Source: a virus
Strand: one strand, 5' to 3'
Length of the DNA: 31,511 nucleotides
Virus record (IMG/VR): IMGVR_UViG_3300010155_000046
Coordinates: 1-31,511 of that record
Positions 7,760 through 15,880 of the stretch are shown here, in pieces (positions within the stretch are counted from its first letter, which is position 1; each line of letters opens with the position of its first letter). Under the pieces are notes generated by a model, which was not told the origin of the DNA, ran no database searches, and saw nothing but the letters and a program-made list of their open reading frames with translations. The position numbers and the translations under genes were made by a program.

Positions 7760-8169
7760 TTTCTATTACCAATGTGATACTTGGGAATTAATTCCCAGTT
7801 TTCCTTTTCTTTGTGGGGAATAATTTTAATTTTAGATATACTGATTTCTGGATCACAGCAATCTTCGTCTAAAATTTCCAGAAGTTCCCAGTCTTCGAGC
7901 AACCTTGTTATAGTGTTTCTGCGGGCAATGTCCTCATCACTGAATGTGCTCTCTAACCCATCTAATATGAACATTTCCTTAAAATGCATAATTGCATACC
8001 TTCCTCTCTTGTGGAGGATATGGCAGGATTGATATAATTTGCTTTCTTTTCTAGAGGATATGCCGATTCGGGTTAGTGTTTCTTTTACCTTCAGAAAATC
8101 ATCTCGCTCTGAAAGTCCAATTTCAATTCCCAGTCCGCTGAACACATCATCATTATAATCATCACTCAT
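7756..8169 (-). CDS. regA: RegA translational repressor
   Basis: The product has 137 residues, against about 122 in T4. Residues 24-73 match T4 RegA closely: FLKVKETLTRIGI, LYQSCHILHKRGRYAIMHFKEM, then the phrase RRNTITRLLEDWELLEI and the ending ENWELIPKYHIGN. RegA binds early mRNAs over their start codons and blocks ribosome entry. In T4 its targets include 44, 45, 62 and regA itself. The N-terminal 15 residues (MSDDYNDDVFSGLGI) are an acidic extension. A 40-base spacer separates it from 62, and an AAGGGA ribosome site precedes the ATG. It ends inside the first sugar-island gene. Confidence 0.95.
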   Translation of the reverse strand: MSDDYNDDVFSGLGIEIGLSERDDFLKVKETLTRIGISSRKESKLYQSCHILHKRGRYAIMHFKEMFILDGLESTFSDEDIARRNTITRLLEDWELLEILDEDCCDPEISISKIKIIPHKEKENWELIPKYHIGNRK

Positions 8170-8209
8170 AAAACATCCCTTATAAACTCAATTCACACAA
8201 TATGTATGT

Positions 8210-8584
8210 TTATTTTGTTTTAGATGACATTAGGGACATAATTTCTTCGATTTGAGTGGCAGAGAGAATATCAATTATCTCTCTAGTTTTTGAATCGGAA
8301 TAATTGAAATATTCTTTCACAGCCAAAAAATGATTTTCATTTTCTTTTTTGAGCCACTTGCTAAATCTTTTTCTCTTTCTGAGAACACATAAAAGGTAAT
8401 CAAATTGCATTTTGTTTGGGAGAATATTATGAAAATTCATCAGGTTTGCGTGTAATACGGTGTCTGGGAAATAAGACAAACACCGATTAACAACATAAGG
8501 TACATATTCTTTTTCGTTGGATTCGTCATTCAACAAGGGTTCTTTTGAGTAATTAATTGCTGTTAGATAATCGCCTAGTTTCAT
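8210..8584 (-). CDS. 62: Clamp loader small subunit gp62, short form
   Basis: The product has 124 residues against 187 in T4, so this is a short version. The phrases 'YVVNRCLSYFPDTVLHANLMN' (30-50), 'MQFDYLLCVLRKRKRFSKWLKK' (58-79) and 'EYFNYSDSKTREII' (91-104) are those of phage gp62. In T4 one gp62 joins four gp44 subunits to load the gp45 clamp. Short gp62 versions are usual in marine T4-like phages. The gene overlaps the nuclease-like gene upstream by four bases. The nuclease-like gene thus separates it from 44, to which it is directly joined in T4. Confidence 0.85.
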   Translation of the reverse strand: MKLGDYLTAINYSKEPLLNDESNEKEYVPYVVNRCLSYFPDTVLHANLMNFHNILPNKMQFDYLLCVLRKRKRFSKWLKKENENHFLAVKEYFNYSDSKTREIIDILSATQIEEIMSLMSSKTK

Positions 8585-9138
8585 CGACCTTTCACCATAT
8601 CCAGTATTGACTCTTTGACCAACTTTATACCTCTGTCGTTAGTCACGATATCCCCCATCAAAATAGTTTTTGTTTTGTTTTTTAGTAGATCTTTTTTTGT
8701 GAATTTTGTCCCATAGAACTTACTACCTTGATCTGCCCAATCACCTTTATATAATTTGACGTGCGTGACAAAATATATCGGCTTCTTGTTATTTTCTTCC
8801 CACGAAACCAATAAGAAATCGCCTTCTCTTTTAGAATAACTCCCCCCGATCCAATAGTCCCCCTTGGTGGTTTTAATTTCTAGTGGAGTGTTTGTGTCGG
8901 TGAAATATAAATCTGGTTTCATACTATCACTTCCTGCTCGTTCTATATTCACATTCTGTTCGGTGAAGTGTTTGAACATTGCAGATTCAAATAATTGTGA
9001 AACTATCTCAGATTTGGTCTTCGTTGAAAAGTCAATTCCACACCTAGTTAGACTCTTAAAAAGAGATACTCGTTGTTTCTCGACAAGTTGTATAATACTT
9101 AAAAAGTTATTTTCGTCCAGTAATTGTTTTATGTTCAT
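8581..9138 (-). CDS. PD-(D/E)XK nuclease-like protein between clamp-loader genes
   Basis: The product has 185 residues. An N-terminal helix carries Glu51 (QLFESAMFKHF), followed by Asp76 in 'KPDLYF' and by Glu87-x-Lys89 in 'PLEIKTTKG', which is the E...D...(D/E)-x-K layout of the restriction-endonuclease fold. The segment 'GGSYSKREGDFLLVSWEE' (98-115) resembles the stretch after the active site in several type II restriction enzymes. No methyltransferase partner lies next to it. It overlaps 44 by four bases upstream and 62 by four bases downstream, so it is co-translated with the clamp loader. Possible roles are host DNA breakdown, a homing-like invader that has become fixed, or a replisome-linked nuclease. 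No role is proven; the fold call is good, the function is open. Confidence 0.7.
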   Translation of the reverse strand: MNIKQLLDENNFLSIIQLVEKQRVSLFKSLTRCGIDFSTKTKSEIVSQLFESAMFKHFTEQNVNIERAGSDSMKPDLYFTDTNTPLEIKTTKGDYWIGGSYSKREGDFLLVSWEENNKKPIYFVTHVKLYKGDWADQGSKFYGTKFTKKDLLKNKTKTILMGDIVTNDRGIKLVKESILDMVKGR

Positions 9139-10079
9139 TTGAACTCACAATTCATCATCAATTCTATTATACATGACATTAAATTAATTTCGTGGTCTGC
9201 AACAAATGCACTCTTATATTGATATTCTGCTATTACCAACACTGCCTGTGGGATACTAGACGGGGTAAAATGTTCGTATAATCCGTCGTATATTTTTCTA
9301 AAAATTTCCTGTGGTGAATTGTCAGAATTTTCGATAACCCACTTTCGTGATCCTGTGAAGTTTTTTTCCTTCATTGCAGACACCAGCACATCCAATTGGA
9401 TGTCTCCCAACACAGACAAAATTCCCGTATTGATGCTCCCCGACACAGAGTATCTCTGAATTTCATTGATCACTCTCCTGAAATCAGGAAAATATTTTAA
9501 TATCAATTCGCCAATTACCTTCTCGTTGTATTGTACGTTCTCTGTGTCGAGAATATACTTTACTCGTTGAAGAAACTTCAACGCAATCGTTGGTTTTTCT
9601 TCCTTTGGGATTTTAAATGTAATGTTGGTACATCTAGATTGGAGGGGTCCGATGATTCTGTTCTTATAATTACAAGTTAAAATGAATCTACAGTTGGTTG
9701 CAAATTCTTCAATGAAACCACGAAGGGCAGGTTGTGTTGATTGTGCATTAGAATAATCAAACTCATCTAGAATCACAACTTTCTTGTCTGCACTTATGGA
9801 TACAGTGCTGGCAAAATTCCTAATTTTTGTTCTGAGTGTGTCTATATTGCCATCTTCAGAACAGTTAATCATCATATAGTCAGCACCAATATCATTACAT
9901 AACGCTCTTGCTACTGTTGTCTTGCCGACCCCGGCCCCTCCAGATAGTAATAAATTTTGCATCTCATGAGTCTTTACCATCTCTTCAAAAGTTGTTTTTA
10001 TTTCTAGGGGGAGAATACATTCGGAAATGCTCTGTGGTCTATATTTTTCTACATATAGAAAGGTTTCTTTGTGCTTCAT
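9135..10079 (-). CDS. 44: Clamp loader large subunit ATPase gp44
   Basis: The product has 314 residues (T4: 319). AAA+ motifs are in order: 'EKYRPQSI' near the N-terminus (11-18), Walker A 'GGAGVGKTT' (47-55), Walker B 'VVILDEFD' (101-108), sensor-1 'FILTCNYKN' (132-140) and the SRC arginine-finger motif (148-150). Four copies join gp62 and use ATP to open the gp45 ring and place it at primer ends. It follows 45 by only six bases. Confidence 0.97.
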   Translation of the reverse strand: MKHKETFLYVEKYRPQSISECILPLEIKTTFEEMVKTHEMQNLLLSGGAGVGKTTVARALCNDIGADYMMINCSEDGNIDTLRTKIRNFASTVSISADKKVVILDEFDYSNAQSTQPALRGFIEEFATNCRFILTCNYKNRIIGPLQSRCTNITFKIPKEEKPTIALKFLQRVKYILDTENVQYNEKVIGELILKYFPDFRRVINEIQRYSVSGSINTGILSVLGDIQLDVLVSAMKEKNFTGSRKWVIENSDNSPQEIFRKIYDGLYEHFTPSSIPQAVLVIAEYQYKSAFVADHEINLMSCIIELMMNCEFK

Positions 10080-10085
10080 TTGTTA

Positions 10086-10772
10086 TCACTCAGTATATTT
10101 TGAGTCGGATTCCAATGCAATCCAATAGTCAAGTTCAATGTCTTGGTGTGTGAATTGACTCACACCTTTATCGCTGATTTGAACATTGTAGTCTCCGGGC
10201 AAAATCTTAAGATTCTCTGCCTTAAAGAAGAATGAAAAGTCCGCATTGGATTTATTATCACCAACAACAATAGAATAATTGTTTGATGTTATGTCTGTTT
10301 TGTCGATAGCAACCAATTCAATGTCAGAATTATTGCTTCTGAGCGTAAGATCCGACAGTTGAAGAACCGACGAGGCTTTCATAATATCATTAAATGTGCT
10401 GTTTGTTAATTCAAATGAAACAACGGGTTTTGGCATATTTACGGTATCATTTACAACAGTAAGCAAACGCGGATCAGAGTAATAATACTTCACCGACGAA
10501 CCTCCGCCTTCAATGAGGAGATAATCTTCTTCAAAAATGAACATTGGGTTGTTGAATAGAGAAACTGTTCCTAGTAATTTGTTAAGATCCCAGATACCAA
10601 AATCCTGTTCAAACTCTTCGTCAATCGTGGAGGTTGCCATAATGTTCTTCATGGGGGATACTGTTTTTATTTCGTTTCCCTCAGTGATGTAAATGTTTGA
10701 ATTGATTGTCGCAAAATTCTTCAGTACTGTTAAAGTTTGTTGTGACAAATTCATACCAGTTTGTGTTGCCAT
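10086..10772 (-). CDS. 45: DNA polymerase sliding clamp gp45
   Basis: The product has 228 residues, the same length as T4 gp45. It begins with 'LSQQTLTVLKNFATINSNIYI' and 'ATSTIDEEFEQDFGIWDLNKLLGTVSLF', both typical of the trimeric clamp. It tethers DNA polymerase to DNA and in T4 also activates late transcription together with gp33 and gp55. It has its own near-consensus sigma70 promoter just upstream and an AAGGA ribosome site. By this layout it can be expressed independently of the operon above it. Confidence 0.95.
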   Translation of the reverse strand: MATQTGMNLSQQTLTVLKNFATINSNIYITEGNEIKTVSPMKNIMATSTIDEEFEQDFGIWDLNKLLGTVSLFNNPMFIFEEDYLLIEGGGSSVKYYYSDPRLLTVVNDTVNMPKPVVSFELTNSTFNDIMKASSVLQLSDLTLRSNNSDIELVAIDKTDITSNNYSIVVGDNKSNADFSFFFKAENLKILPGDYNVQISDKGVSQFTHQDIELDYWIALESDSKYTE

Positions 10773-10796
10773 AATATATCCTTTTTGTTGTATTTA

Positions 10797-10824
10797 ATTA
10801 TATTCACAGTTTAAAATATATCAA
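10797..10824 (-). promoter_or_regulatory. Sigma70-type promoter for gene 45
   Basis: On the minus strand a TTGATA box (10819-10824) is followed, after 16 bases, by TATAAT (10797-10802). The -10 is perfect and the -35 has five of six matches. It lies in the 57-base gap between the 62-residue gene and the gene 45 start, 25 bases before the ATG. Confidence 0.75.
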
Positions 10825-10829
10825 GTGTT

Positions 10830-11018
10830 TTATTCATCTTCAATAAAATCTTGATATAGGAAGGGATCAATATCTCCCCTTGCAATCCCATCTAAAAATT
10901 TCTTTTCGTCGTGTCTGCGGGAACGCCTTTTGTTTTTTCTATTCCCTTTTCCACGGATCTCAGCATAGTCTTCTGACGAATCCCTGTTTTTTTGCGATCT
11001 GTTCTTTTTGTTTTTCAT
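10830..11018 (-). CDS. Small basic protein upstream of clamp gene, unknown
   Basis: The product has 62 residues. The N-terminal 35 are strongly basic (KNKKNRSQKNR, then RKNKRRSRRH), which suggests nucleic acid or RNA polymerase binding; the rest is acidic and ends DPFLYQDFIEDE. In T4 this position, between gene 46 and gene 45, is held by rpbA, an RNA-polymerase-binding protein of about 129 residues. I see no sequence match I could claim, so this is only positional. The gene starts two bases after the rnh stop, so coupling is likely. Confidence 0.7.
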   Translation of the reverse strand: MKNKKNRSQKNRDSSEDYAEIRGKGNRKNKRRSRRHDEKKFLDGIARGDIDPFLYQDFIEDE

Positions 11019-11020
11019 CT

Positions 11021-11860
11021 TTAAAACTCTTCTATTACCTCCATTAAATTTGATAGTTTGTTTGTGATAAAATAATTAAGAATCTTGTTTCGTTTTCCAA
11101 ACACATCCTTATTGTAATCATTCATGATTTTATCTTCTATTTCTTCGGGAATCATGAACAAATTAATCATCTGATTGTTTCGCTTCCAATTTTTTCTATT
11201 TTTGATATTTCCTGTTTGTATTTCTTCAAACAACTCATCCATTACTTTTTTTGTCATTCTTTTTTGTCTCTTTTCTTTGACTATAAATGTATCGTCGTCA
11301 GAAAGTACATTAGGAACCCCATCACTTCTATCTCCCCGCAATAAATGTTCATACAAGAACATTTTTGGGCTTTCACATTCTATTATTTTCTTTTGTGTTG
11401 GACTCCACTGCTTCACCCCGTCAAACATTTGAAGTTGCTGAAAATCTTTATCAGAAGACACAATCATGATTTTTTCTTGTGTGTGATAATTTTTACATAT
11501 AGTTGCTATTATATCATCTGCTTCAACTGTATCCACTGATAGATTCTTATATGGAAACGTTTCTTGAAATTCCTTTCTTAGTTCATCAAACAATGAGTGT
11601 ATTTTGACCCAATCAAAACTGTCTACTTTCCGTTTATCTCTTCTGTTTTGTTTATAGGGGCTAAATATGTCCCGTCTCCAGGATCCCCGGCTATCATTAC
11701 ATATTACCAATTCGCCATATTCTCTTCCAAATTTAGCCTTGTATATTCTATATGTGTTTAATATAAGATGTCGTAGATTGTCTTTGTTTATTTCTTCACC
11801 GCCTTCGGTGATTCTAAATACACATGCTAGCATAATTTGATTGTTGTCTAATAGTATAAT
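11021..11860 (-). CDS. rnh: RNase H / 5'-3' flap exonuclease, likely AUU start
   Basis: This is a FEN-1-family nuclease like T4 RNase H, which removes primers from lagging-strand fragments. With an ATT start at 11858-11860 the product has 279 residues; the first ATG in frame is nine codons later (11833). I chose ATT because the family's first strand and catalytic Asp ('ILLDNNQIM', Asp5) lie upstream of that ATG, and because a GGAGA sits with eight bases before the ATT. A TAA at 11876-11878 bounds the frame and no ATG, GTG or TTG lies between. Other acidic residues fit: 'ICNDSRGSWRRD' (53-64), 'DTVEADDII' (110-118), 'SSDKDFQQL' (135-143) and 'RGDRSDGVPN' (175-184). A base change from ATG to ATT or a sequencing error are the alternatives. 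Confidence 0.85.
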   Translation of the reverse strand: MILLDNNQIMLACVFRITEGGEEINKDNLRHLILNTYRIYKAKFGREYGELVICNDSRGSWRRDIFSPYKQNRRDKRKVDSFDWVKIHSLFDELRKEFQETFPYKNLSVDTVEADDIIATICKNYHTQEKIMIVSSDKDFQQLQMFDGVKQWSPTQKKIIECESPKMFLYEHLLRGDRSDGVPNVLSDDDTFIVKEKRQKRMTKKVMDELFEEIQTGNIKNRKNWKRNNQMINLFMIPEEIEDKIMNDYNKDVFGKRNKILNYFITNKLSNLMEVIEEF

Positions 11861-11875
11861 TTTTAAATCTCCAAA

Positions 11876-12217
11876 TTATAGTTCAACCCACTGTTTGGTT
11901 GTCCCGTCGTTGACATATTTCATCAATATGCCTGTAGACACATCGACCCATTCATCTCCGTCTTTGGGGGATGGTGGAGGGACAGTTCCAGTTGTGTGTT
12001 GGATTATGTTTTCATTAGTTAATTCTTTCCAGCCATATTCTTCTCCCGTATGGGGGTCATGGCCGGATACGTCTTTGGTGGCCTGATAGGTGCTTCCTCG
12101 CCACACAATAATATCATCTTTTTTGAACTTGTTTAATGTTCCGTTGGAATGATATTTTTTATATTTTTTATATTTTTGCATTACTCTTTGAGGATTCTTT
12201 TCCTCTTTCAATTGCAT
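11876..12217 (-). CDS. Small protein with carbohydrate-binding/tail-fibre-like modules
   Basis: The frame gives 113 residues from 12217; an ATG at 12181 is an alternative start that reduces the overlap with the upstream gene from 50 to 14 bases, and neither has a good ribosome site. The middle, 'KKDDIIVWRGSTYQATKDVSGHDPHTGEEYGWKEL', reads like a carbohydrate-binding type 5/12 module (aromatic, x-G-x-x-Y-x-A, then W). The C-terminal phrase 'PPSPKDGDEWVD', 'GILMKYVNDG' and 'QWVEL' is one I associate with small virion or fibre proteins. It lies oddly in the middle of the recombination and replication operon. Its function is unknown. The module call is by motif memory. Confidence 0.55.
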   Translation of the reverse strand: MQLKEEKNPQRVMQKYKKYKKYHSNGTLNKFKKDDIIVWRGSTYQATKDVSGHDPHTGEEYGWKELTNENIIQHTTGTVPPPSPKDGDEWVDVSTGILMKYVNDGTTKQWVEL

Positions 12218-12530
12218 CTTTTACTTTTTGGAGTTTAATGTCAGCCCAGATTCTCATATATTCTCTATCTTCTTTATTTGTGTTTCTTTGAAAAAAGAAT
12301 GATTGTTCTGCTATGAATTCATATATTTCATCTTTCTTCCATAAAAACTTAACCCGGATATCCCGACCTCGTTCGAATATAGGATAATCTTCCTTCGGTG
12401 CACATTTATATGAACGAACTGATAGGTGGGGAGAGAAGATGTTGAATCCTGCTTTTAGGTATTCGTGGTATGACATATTTGTCGATTTGCCAATTCCAGC
12501 GGGATTACTCGTGTTTGTTTTTTTGTTCAT
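12168..12530 (-). CDS. Hypothetical protein downstream of gene 46
   Basis: The product has 120 residues. I do not recognise the family. The N-terminus (MNKKTNTSNPAGIG) is basic and low in complexity; an internal Met at residue 19 (MSYHEYLKAGF) could be the true start, since the promoter at 12538-12566 would place the transcript start almost on the first ATG. The middle is 'YKCAPKEDYPIFERGRDIRVKFLWKKDEIYEFIAEQSFFFQRN', and the C-terminus is a charged helix. No signal or membrane segment is seen. It shares the operon with the carbohydrate-binding-like gene and RNase H. Confidence 0.65.
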   Translation of the reverse strand: MNKKTNTSNPAGIGKSTNMSYHEYLKAGFNIFSPHLSVRSYKCAPKEDYPIFERGRDIRVKFLWKKDEIYEFIAEQSFFFQRNTNKEDREYMRIWADIKLQKVKDAIERGKESSKSNAKI

Positions 12531-12537
12531 GGTCTGT

Positions 12538-12566
12538 ATTATATATTAGGGTTTAATTTTTGTAAA
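12538..12566 (-). promoter_or_regulatory. Sigma70-type promoter after gene 46
   Basis: On the minus strand TTTACA (12561-12566) is followed after 17 bases by TATAAT (12538-12543). Five of six and six of six bases match the consensus. It overlaps the end of gene 46 and would drive the 120-residue gene, the 113-residue gene, rnh and onward. Confidence 0.7.
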
Positions 12567-14258
12567 GTTATTTTTCTTCTCAAACATAACATGTCGGTCA
12601 AATTTGTCTGTCATTGTATCTGATTTATGAGAAATTACAAACACGTTTGCTTTCTTTCCCATTCCTTGAAGTATGGTCAGGAATTCTTCGGTTCCCATAG
12701 CATCTAAACTAGAATCAAAGACCTCATCAAGAACCAATATGTTGCAATTGACACTGTTTTTTGCTCTGGCTATTTCCCTCCATGCCAACAAGAGGGACAA
12801 GTCAATTCTCAACCGTTCCCCTTCGCTGAAACTGTGATATGTAAATTCGTCCCTATGACGACTTTTAATAGTTTCGTTGAAATTTTCATCAAGTGTAAAT
12901 TGGCAAAAAAAGTTCATAACCGATAAATATTTATTTATGAGTTTATTCATAATTGGGAGGTAGTGCTTGATTATCTTTGATTTGATTCCTGTATCTTTGA
13001 GTATAGTTGAACCTATATTATAATAATGCATATCGTTCACCAACTCTTTTCTGATTTCAATTTGTTCATTTGCTTCGGATATGAAATCGTGCAACTTTTC
13101 AGTTTCATCTATTGATTCGTCCGTTTTCTCTAACATCGCTGACATTTTGTCACTCAGCGTTCTGATGTACTTAGATGCTGCTGATATGTTATTCTTCTTT
13201 TCTAATATTTTCTTTTCTATTGCGTTGATGTCGTTTGTTGTCTTGTTGATTTCTTCAATTCGTGTTTCGACAGTTGTAATTTTGTCATGAAGTGTGGATG
13301 TTTTTACGGCAAGTTCATTCTTTGCGTCTTCGTTTTCTTTTATTATTTTTTCTTTGTGTTGGGTTTCTATCTTTTGACTGCAAGATGGACACGTATCATT
13401 TTTTTCATAAAAATTAATATTGGTATCTATGTTCCTAATGTCCTTTTTAATGTCTCTCTCTTCTGTCTCTAGGGACTTTAGTTCTTCGGATTGTTGATTT
13501 TCGTCTAATATTGTTCCCACCAGCACATCAAGTTCATTTTGAATGGTGTTCAAGTCGTCCTTGTTTTCTTTTATTTGTTTTTTAGTATTTTCGATTTCAT
13601 TATTATATGTTTCTAAAGAATCTTTAGATTTACTTTCAATTGTCTTTATTATTTTCTGCTGGTTTGATGTTTTTTCTTTTAGTAATTCTATTTTGTGGTC
13701 TGTGGTGTTGAGGTTTTCTCTGGTCTCTGAAAGTTTAATTTTCAACAACGAATTCATTGAAGAGAACACATCGATATCTAATAAATTCTCAACAACAGAT
13801 CTTCTGTCCGCTGCTGATAGTTGCATAAATGGAGTATATGCACTACTTCCCAATATAACTACCTGACAAAATGATTTATATGTCATTTTGAGAATTTGTT
13901 CTTCTAGAATACGTTGGTAGTCTTTTGACTTTGAGTCTTGGGGAATGAGAACCCCATTTTTATAAATCTCAAACAACTTAGGTTTGATTCCTCTGACTAT
14001 TTTAAAATCATTTTTTCCCATATTAAATTCAATCTCTACTATACAGTCTTTTCCGTTTATTGAATTTATGAGTTGTGGTATGTTATTTCTTCTAAACGAT
14101 TTACCAAACAACGAAAAGGTAAGGGCGTCCAAGAATGTGGATTTTCCACTACCATTCTTTCCTGAAAACAGAGTCGTATTAGAGTTTGTTATATCAAACT
14201 CAATAAAATAATTTCCAGTGGATAGGAAATTTTTCCACCTAATCTTTTGAATTTTCAT
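12546..14258 (-). CDS. 46: Recombination endonuclease subunit gp46 (Rad50/SbcC-like)
   Basis: The product has 570 residues (T4: 560). Walker A 'GKNGSGKS' (33-40) is followed by a Q-loop region, a long coiled coil with the zinc hook CPSC (290-293), the ABC signature 'SFSEGERLRI' (476-485) and Walker B 'ILVLDEVFDSSLD' (507-519). With gp47 it resects DNA ends to start recombination-dependent replication. It overlaps 47 by four bases. Confidence 0.97.
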   Translation of the reverse strand: MKIQKIRWKNFLSTGNYFIEFDITNSNTTLFSGKNGSGKSTFLDALTFSLFGKSFRRNNIPQLINSINGKDCIVEIEFNMGKNDFKIVRGIKPKLFEIYKNGVLIPQDSKSKDYQRILEEQILKMTYKSFCQVVILGSSAYTPFMQLSAADRRSVVENLLDIDVFSSMNSLLKIKLSETRENLNTTDHKIELLKEKTSNQQKIIKTIESKSKDSLETYNNEIENTKKQIKENKDDLNTIQNELDVLVGTILDENQQSEELKSLETEERDIKKDIRNIDTNINFYEKNDTCPSCSQKIETQHKEKIIKENEDAKNELAVKTSTLHDKITTVETRIEEINKTTNDINAIEKKILEKKNNISAASKYIRTLSDKMSAMLEKTDESIDETEKLHDFISEANEQIEIRKELVNDMHYYNIGSTILKDTGIKSKIIKHYLPIMNKLINKYLSVMNFFCQFTLDENFNETIKSRHRDEFTYHSFSEGERLRIDLSLLLAWREIARAKNSVNCNILVLDEVFDSSLDAMGTEEFLTILQGMGKKANVFVISHKSDTMTDKFDRHVMFEKKNNFTKIKP

Positions 14259-15301
14259 ATAGAAAGTGATTCCATGTGAAGGTCTTTAATCATCTTTTTC
14301 ATTTTATCTTTGTCTTCTATCTCTCCCATGGAGTCAATTTCGCCATTAATGAGAGAGATTGTATCTTGACTTAAATCTACCATTTCGTCTTCATTTGTTT
14401 CGTTATCTTCGATGCTCTCCACTATTGTAATATCAGCAGCACCAGATGAGTATAACTTATTCATGAACTGATCAAAACTGTTTGGGTGTTTTCTATATTC
14501 AACAAACAACCGCACATAGCAATCCTTCAGATGTGAAAATTGTAATTCTGACATCTTGTAGGGTCCATCTTTGTCGTTATACCTAACCGAGTGGAATATC
14601 TTATATGGATTGGTTATAAACTCAACATCTCGTAAATACGTGTCTAGGATATGGAAACCCTTTTCCTCAGTCAAATCCGAAAATGTCATTTGGTATTGTG
14701 TTCCCAGATAGGTGATGTTTCCTTCTGTCTGTTTGCAGTGAAAATGACCAGAATATACCTTCTCATATCTATCGAATATTTTTGCAGACAACCCTCCTTG
14801 GTATGCCACACCACGCAGTACCTGATAACCATCCAGTTCTAAATGTCCAATTAGAATTGGAGCAGGAGCAGTTCTAATAAAGTTTATAGAATCTTCATAA
14901 TTTTCATTATTTATCCAAGGAAGCAATGCAATATCCAAACCATCAAACGTGGCTATTGTTGGGGTTTCGTAAATTGAAACATATTCTCCGAACAATTCTT
15001 TTAATGAATTTACTTGATTTGTGTTCTTATAATATACGTCATGGTTTCCAAGAATACAATGGAGTTTGATCTTTTCATCTTGTATTTTCTTTATAAAATG
15101 TTCTCTTACAAGATGTAGTATCTTGAAATTCACATATTTTCGTCGATCCATAAAATCACCCGCGTGGATGATGGTGTTTATATTATTTTTTTTGAGATAT
15201 GGGAACAAAATATCATCAAAAAACTTCATAAAGTAATCGAAAAATACTTGAGAGTCTCCCCGTATTCCGAAGTGTGTGTCATTCAATAAACAAATTTTCA
15301 T
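14255..15301 (-). CDS. 47: Recombination nuclease subunit gp47 (Mre11/SbcD-like)
   Basis: The product has 348 residues (T4: 339). The metallophosphoesterase motifs are in order: 'NDTHFG' (7-12), 'HAGDFMDRR' (46-54), 'LGNHDVY' (84-90), 'IGHLE' (151-155) and 'YSGHFH' (183-188). The partner is gp46, the gene directly downstream. It overlaps 55 by four bases (ATGA), so late sigma and the resection nuclease are co-translated. Confidence 0.97.
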   Translation of the reverse strand: MKICLLNDTHFGIRGDSQVFFDYFMKFFDDILFPYLKKNNINTIIHAGDFMDRRKYVNFKILHLVREHFIKKIQDEKIKLHCILGNHDVYYKNTNQVNSLKELFGEYVSIYETPTIATFDGLDIALLPWINNENYEDSINFIRTAPAPILIGHLELDGYQVLRGVAYQGGLSAKIFDRYEKVYSGHFHCKQTEGNITYLGTQYQMTFSDLTEEKGFHILDTYLRDVEFITNPYKIFHSVRYNDKDGPYKMSELQFSHLKDCYVRLFVEYRKHPNSFDQFMNKLYSSGAADITIVESIEDNETNEDEMVDLSQDTISLINGEIDSMGEIEDKDKMKKMIKDLHMESLSI

Positions 15302-15834
15302 TTCTTTTTCTTTGTTGTCTTCTTTTTTTTCTTCGGTTCGAACTTACTCACATCTGTTTCTGTTAAGTTAAAATGATCTCGCATTATTTCATTTATATCT
15401 TTTGTGTCTTTATCATAATAATTATTCATTGCCCAAGAAGATAGCAAGCCTTCCGTATCGTTCATTTCTGCCAATTTGTATTTAATATATGCCTGCTTCT
15501 TTTCTCGTTCAATCCTACGCAAGAATGCATAGTATATGATCTGTGTAAAATATGAAAAGGGATTTTTGGATTTTTCTGGGTCAAAATTGTGTGCATATGT
15601 TAAACAATTTTCTATCCCGTCACTTATCATTTCTTCTCTATATGGATAGTTTATAAAATTTGGCCTATATGAAAGGTGTTCTGCTATCTTTAGAAAGCAT
15701 TCTCCGATATAATTATCAACAGGAGGTCTTTCGTCTCCTGACTCGGATGCCTCGACTACTAATATTTTCCACGCGCTGATAGACTTAAAGAACTCCTCAT
15801 TGTCTATGTAGTGGTTGCTTTTTTTCTTCGCCAT
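15298..15834 (-). CDS. 55: Late-transcription sigma factor gp55
   Basis: The product has 178 residues (T4: 185). The phrases 'IGECFLKIAEHLSYRPNFINYPYREEMISDGIENC' and 'NPFSYFTQIIYYAFLRRIEREKKQ' (about 94-117) are the sigma-2-like core of gp55. It replaces host sigma and reads TATAAATA boxes with no -35, which fits the late boxes found before 13, 18 and the tube-like gene in this window. The C-terminus is a lysine-rich tail (EPKKKKKTTKKKK). In T4 the gp55 C-terminus contacts the gp45 sliding clamp. The ATG has a GAGG five bases upstream. Confidence 0.95.
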   Translation of the reverse strand: MAKKKSNHYIDNEEFFKSISAWKILVVEASESGDERPPVDNYIGECFLKIAEHLSYRPNFINYPYREEMISDGIENCLTYAHNFDPEKSKNPFSYFTQIIYYAFLRRIEREKKQAYIKYKLAEMNDTEGLLSSWAMNNYYDKDTKDINEIMRDHFNLTETDVSKFEPKKKKKTTKKKK

Positions 15835-15880
15835 ATAACCTCACTTTTTTCATAATATTTTCCTTTTTGTTTTTTTGTTC

